DNA from: an uncultured Collinsella sp.
GTDB taxonomy: Bacteria > Actinomycetota > Coriobacteriia > Coriobacteriales > Coriobacteriaceae
Assembly: GCA_958453935.1 (NCBI GenBank)
Contig: CAUDZT010000082.1
Coordinates: 1-7,543, forward strand
Direction of reading: 5' to 3'
Length of the DNA stretch: 7,543 nt
In this document: piece after piece, positions 5,297-7,543 of the stretch
How the letters are laid out: each line of letters starts with the position of its first letter
How positions within the stretch are numbered: the stretch's first letter is position 1
The notes under the pieces: model-generated
The model's database searches: none
Told to the model about the DNA's origin: nothing
What the model saw: the letters and a program-made list of their open reading frames with translations, nothing else
Position numbers and translations under genes: made by a program

Positions 5297-6895
5297 ATGG
5301 ATCAAAAGGCTTCCGCAAAGGTCCTCGTACTCGACTTTGGTGCGCAGTACGGTCAGCTCATTGCCCGTCGCGTCCGCGACCTCAACGTGTATTCCGAGAT
5401 CGTTCCCTGCGACATCTCGGCCGACGAGATTCGCGAGATGAACGCCTCTGCGCTCATCCTTTCCGGCGGCCCGGCTTCTGTGTATGCCGAGGACGCTCCG
5501 TCCATCGATCCTGCCATCTTTGACCTGGGCCTTCCCGTCTTGGGCTTTTGCTACGGCCATCAGATCACGGCCGTGACGCTCGGCGGCAAGGTCGGCCACT
5601 CCGAGGTGGGCGAGTACGGCCGCGCCACCATTACGCGCACGGCCGGCGCCAAGCTCTTTAACTCCACGCCCATGGAGCAGACCGTGTGGATGAGCCACCG
5701 CGACGCCGTGTCCGAGGTGCCCGAGGGCTTTACCGTTACCGCCAGCACCGACGTGTGCCCGGTTGCCGCCATGGAGTGCGTCGAGCGCAAGATTTTCACC
5801 ACGCAGTTCCACCCCGAGGTCAAGCACTCCGAGTACGGTCAGCAGCTGCTGAGCAACTTCCTGTTTGAGATCTGCGGCCTGGAGCCCAACTGGAGCATGG
5901 ACAACCTGGTCGAGACCATGACGGCCGAGTTCCGCGAGAAGGTCGGCGACGACCGCGTGATTCTGGCCCTGTCCGGTGGCGTCGACTCCTCCGTCGTGGC
6001 CGCGCTGGGCGCTCGCGCCGTGGGCAAGCAGATGACCTGCGTGTTCATCAACCACGGCCTGCTGCGTAAGGGCGAGCCCGAGCAGGTGGAGGAGGTCTTC
6101 ACCAAGCAGTTCGACGTCGACTTTATCCACGTCCACGCCGAGGACCGCTATGCCGAGCTTCTGGCCGGCGTGATCGAGCCCGAGGAGAAGCGCCGCATCA
6201 TCGGTACGCAGTTCTGGAAAGAGTTCTTCGCCGTGGCGCAGCAGCTCGAGTGCGACGGCAAGCCGGTCAAGTACCTGGCTCAGGGCACCATCTACCCCGA
6301 CATCATCGAGTCCGGCGCTCGCAAGACAGGCGGCAAGACGGCTACCATCAAGAGCCATCACAACCTGATCCCGTTCCCCGAGGGCGTGCACTTCGACCTT
6401 ATCGAGCCGCTCGACCACTTCTTTAAGGACGAGGTCCGCGCGCTTGGTCTGGCGCTCGGCCTGCCGGGCCACATCGTGTTCCGCCAGCCCTTCCCGGGCC
6501 CGGGCCTTGCCATCCGCATCATCGGCGCGGTCGACAAGGAGAAGCTCGAGATCCTCAAGAACGCCGACGCCATCGTGCGCGAGGAGCTCGACGCCTACAA
6601 CCAGCGTCTGTTTGAGCAGACCGGCGAGCGCAACTCCGAGCACAGCTGCTGGCAGTATTTCGCGGTCCTGCCCGACATTAAGTCCGTCGGCGTTATGGGC
6701 GACGAGCGCACCTACCAGCGCCCAATTATCCTGCGTGCCGTCGAGTCCAGCGACGCCATGACCGCCGACTGGGCCAAGCTGCCCTACGACGTCCTGGCCC
6801 GCATCTCCGGCCGCATCGTTGCCGAGGTCCCTGGCGCCAACCGCGTATGCTACGACATTACGTCCAAGCCGCCCGCGACCATCGAGTGGGAATAG
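5297..6895 (+). CDS. guaA: GMP synthase (glutamine-hydrolysing)
   Basis: A complete 532-residue cytoplasmic enzyme that aminates XMP to GMP using glutamine and ATP, the last step of guanylate synthesis. The N-terminal class I glutamine amidotransferase domain (~8-195) has the nucleophile Cys85 in GFCYGHQ and the catalytic His172 and Glu174 in FHPE. The ATP pyrophosphatase domain (~200-400) has the P-loop LSGGVDSS (225-232), KYLAQGTIYPDIIES (325-339) and KSHHN (352-356). The C-terminal dimerisation domain includes RQPFPGPGLAIR (396-407) and ends TSKPPATIEWE, the family's usual terminus, so the gene is intact despite the foreign-looking DNA after it. ATG 5297 is chosen because AGAGGGGG (5284-5291) precedes it and the product begins just before the first conserved strand; the frame stays open upstream to 5147 but that part is unlike GuaA. 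It is divergent from ansA. Confidence 0.98.
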   Translation: MDQKASAKVLVLDFGAQYGQLIARRVRDLNVYSEIVPCDISADEIREMNASALILSGGPASVYAEDAPSIDPAIFDLGLPVLGFCYGHQITAVTLGGKVGHSEVGEYGRATITRTAGAKLFNSTPMEQTVWMSHRDAVSEVPEGFTVTASTDVCPVAAMECVERKIFTTQFHPEVKHSEYGQQLLSNFLFEICGLEPNWSMDNLVETMTAEFREKVGDDRVILALSGGVDSSVVAALGARAVGKQMTCVFINHGLLRKGEPEQVEEVFTKQFDVDFIHVHAEDRYAELLAGVIEPEEKRRIIGTQFWKEFFAVAQQLECDGKPVKYLAQGTIYPDIIESGARKTGGKTATIKSHHNLIPFPEGVHFDLIEPLDHFFKDEVRALGLALGLPGHIVFRQPFPGPGLAIRIIGAVDKEKLEILKNADAIVREELDAYNQRLFEQTGERNSEHSCWQYFAVLPDIKSVGVMGDERTYQRPIILRAVESSDAMTADWAKLPYDVLARISGRIVAEVPGANRVCYDITSKPPATIEWE

Positions 6896-7040
6896 AACAG
6901 ACGTTCGATAAAAAAATATAGTATAAGATAGCGGGCACGGTTTCAATCGAATTCGTGTCCGCTGCTGTATGTGTGTCCTTGCACGCCCAATATGTGCCGT
7001 AAAAGCCGTCTTCTTCAACGTCAAAGTGAATGGGCTTCAT
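6858..7040 (-). pseudogene. 5' remnant of an alpha/beta-hydrolase-like gene
   Basis: A 60-codon frame starts at ATG 7040, with the ribosome site AAAAGG (7051-7046) overlapping the stop of the methyltransferase gene, so it is set out as the second gene of an operon. Its first residues, MKPIHFDVEEDGFYGTYWA, resemble the start of acyl-CoA thioester hydrolase/BAAT-type alpha/beta hydrolases, where an FYGTYW-like strand opens the domain. After about residue 25 the resemblance ends, and the frame runs through the hairpin at 6930-6963 into the antisense of guaA. A full member would need some 200 more residues, so this is best read as a gene cut off at its 3' side. The family match is from memory and uncertain; it could also be a short unknown protein. 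Confidence 0.45.
6930..6963. terminator. Stem-loop after guaA, possible terminator
   Basis: AGCGGGCACG (6930-6939) and CGTGTCCGCT (6954-6963) form a 10-bp stem with one G-U pair, and TTC/GAA can pair inside the 14-nt loop. It is 34 bp beyond the guaA stop. On the + strand an A-run (6910-6916) precedes it but no T-run follows. On the minus strand the T-run comes only about 14 bases after the stem. It could be a guaA terminator whose T-run was lost at a recombination junction, or one serving the minus-strand operon. Confidence 0.45.
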
Positions 7041-7049
7041 TTTTGCCTT

Positions 7050-7543
7050 TTAAAATCTAATTTTCACGATTTGCATTTTCATCCCGTTGTCACCGACCCT
7101 TGCGAGAAACCGGAAAAAGCCGCTGACAGAAGGGTCTCTCAAATCGTTGTAACCCAGCATATAGCCGCGACTTGTGACCTGCAGACGGCTGTTCCACGTG
7201 CCGATTTCCTTGGCGGCATCCGAAACCGCAAAATATGCCCCCACATCCTTGATTTTTGCAGTCTTAAGCCATGTTTTTGCGATCATCTTTACTGCCGTCC
7301 GATTGGCAGCATCAAAGACCAGCACACCGCCGGGGAAAGCGTCCGCCATCCCCCGCACCAGTTCCCGGACCTGCTGGGTCAGAAAGTAATAGAACACTCC
7401 GGAGGCAAAGAACACCGCCCCGCCGGAGGCATCGATTTTGCCAAACCATGCGGTGTCTTTCAGGTCGCAGGGGATATTTTGTTCTCGATCCCCGGCGGGC
7501 AGCAGCTGCTGCCGCAAGGCAATCACATCCGGGAAGTCCAGAT
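7050..7543 (-). CDS. SAM-dependent methyltransferase, LCMT-like, C-terminal part (partial)
   Basis: The gene runs off the right end of the window; 163 C-terminal residues are visible. They begin with LDFPDVIALRQQLLP, the conserved strand and helix of the leucine-carboxyl-methyltransferase-like branch of class I SAM-dependent methyltransferases. Next is AVFFASGVFYYFLTQQVRELV, corresponding to the GVxxYL region, then FPGGVLVFDAAN. The end, MQIVKIRF, is also typical. Such enzymes methylate small-molecule or protein hydroxyl or carboxyl groups; the substrate here is unknown, and the SAM-binding glycine motif would lie beyond the window. Codons are richer in A/T-ending forms than in guaA, which suggests acquisition from a lower-G+C donor. 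The stop codon overlaps the ribosome site of the truncated downstream gene. Confidence 0.85.
   Translation of the reverse strand, partial: LDFPDVIALRQQLLPAGDREQNIPCDLKDTAWFGKIDASGGAVFFASGVFYYFLTQQVRELVRGMADAFPGGVLVFDAANRTAVKMIAKTWLKTAKIKDVGAYFAVSDAAKEIGTWNSRLQVTSRGYMLGYNDLRDPSVSGFFRFLARVGDNGMKMQIVKIRF

Noticed and set aside
6930..6990. tRNA-like element near GGTTTCAATCGAATTC after guaA
   Set aside because: It vaguely resembles a T-arm, but no acceptor, D-arm or anticodon stem can be built around it.

Overview
This 7.5 kb window reads as chromosomal DNA of a G+C-rich anaerobic actinobacterium. The most likely group is Coriobacteriia, with Collinsella the closest guess. The grounds are the codon use (mostly G or C in third positions), a poly-ferredoxin-type 4Fe-4S protein beside housekeeping genes, and the compact layout. 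The genus is inferred from style, not from a database search.

Layout, left to right. (1) 1-160: upstream region of the first gene, with a perfect 16-bp palindrome at the very edge. (2) 161-1414 (+): a 417-residue protein with two dicluster 4Fe-4S ferredoxin modules. (3) 1529-2605 (+): ychF, the universally conserved ribosome-associated P-loop ATPase, followed 11 nt later by a small DUF1648-like membrane protein (2617-3000, +). (4) 3010-3399 (-): a short protein that looks like a degenerate HAD/P-type-ATPase phosphorylation domain lacking its acidic residues. It is divergent from a 72-residue XRE-type regulator (3476-3694, +), and a perfect 24-bp palindrome lies between them. (5) 3695-4015: a gene-free stretch with an A+T-rich core, flanked by two inverted copies of a short repeat. 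(6) 4016-5029 (-): type I cytoplasmic L-asparaginase. (7) 5297-6895 (+): guaA, GMP synthase, divergent from the asparaginase. (8) 6896-7543: DNA of different character (more A/T, different codons). It carries, on the minus strand, the C-terminal part of an LCMT-like SAM-dependent methyltransferase that runs off the window. Next comes the first ~25 codons of an alpha/beta-hydrolase-like gene that then loses its sense next to the guaA 3' end.

The core genes are ordinary (GTP/ATPase factor, GMP synthesis, asparagine catabolism, redox carrier). The parts that merit attention are the divergent XRE/degenerate-HAD pair with its palindromic operator, the inverted-repeat element beside it, and the apparent acquisition junction at the guaA 3' end, a gene end known as an integration hotspot in other bacteria.
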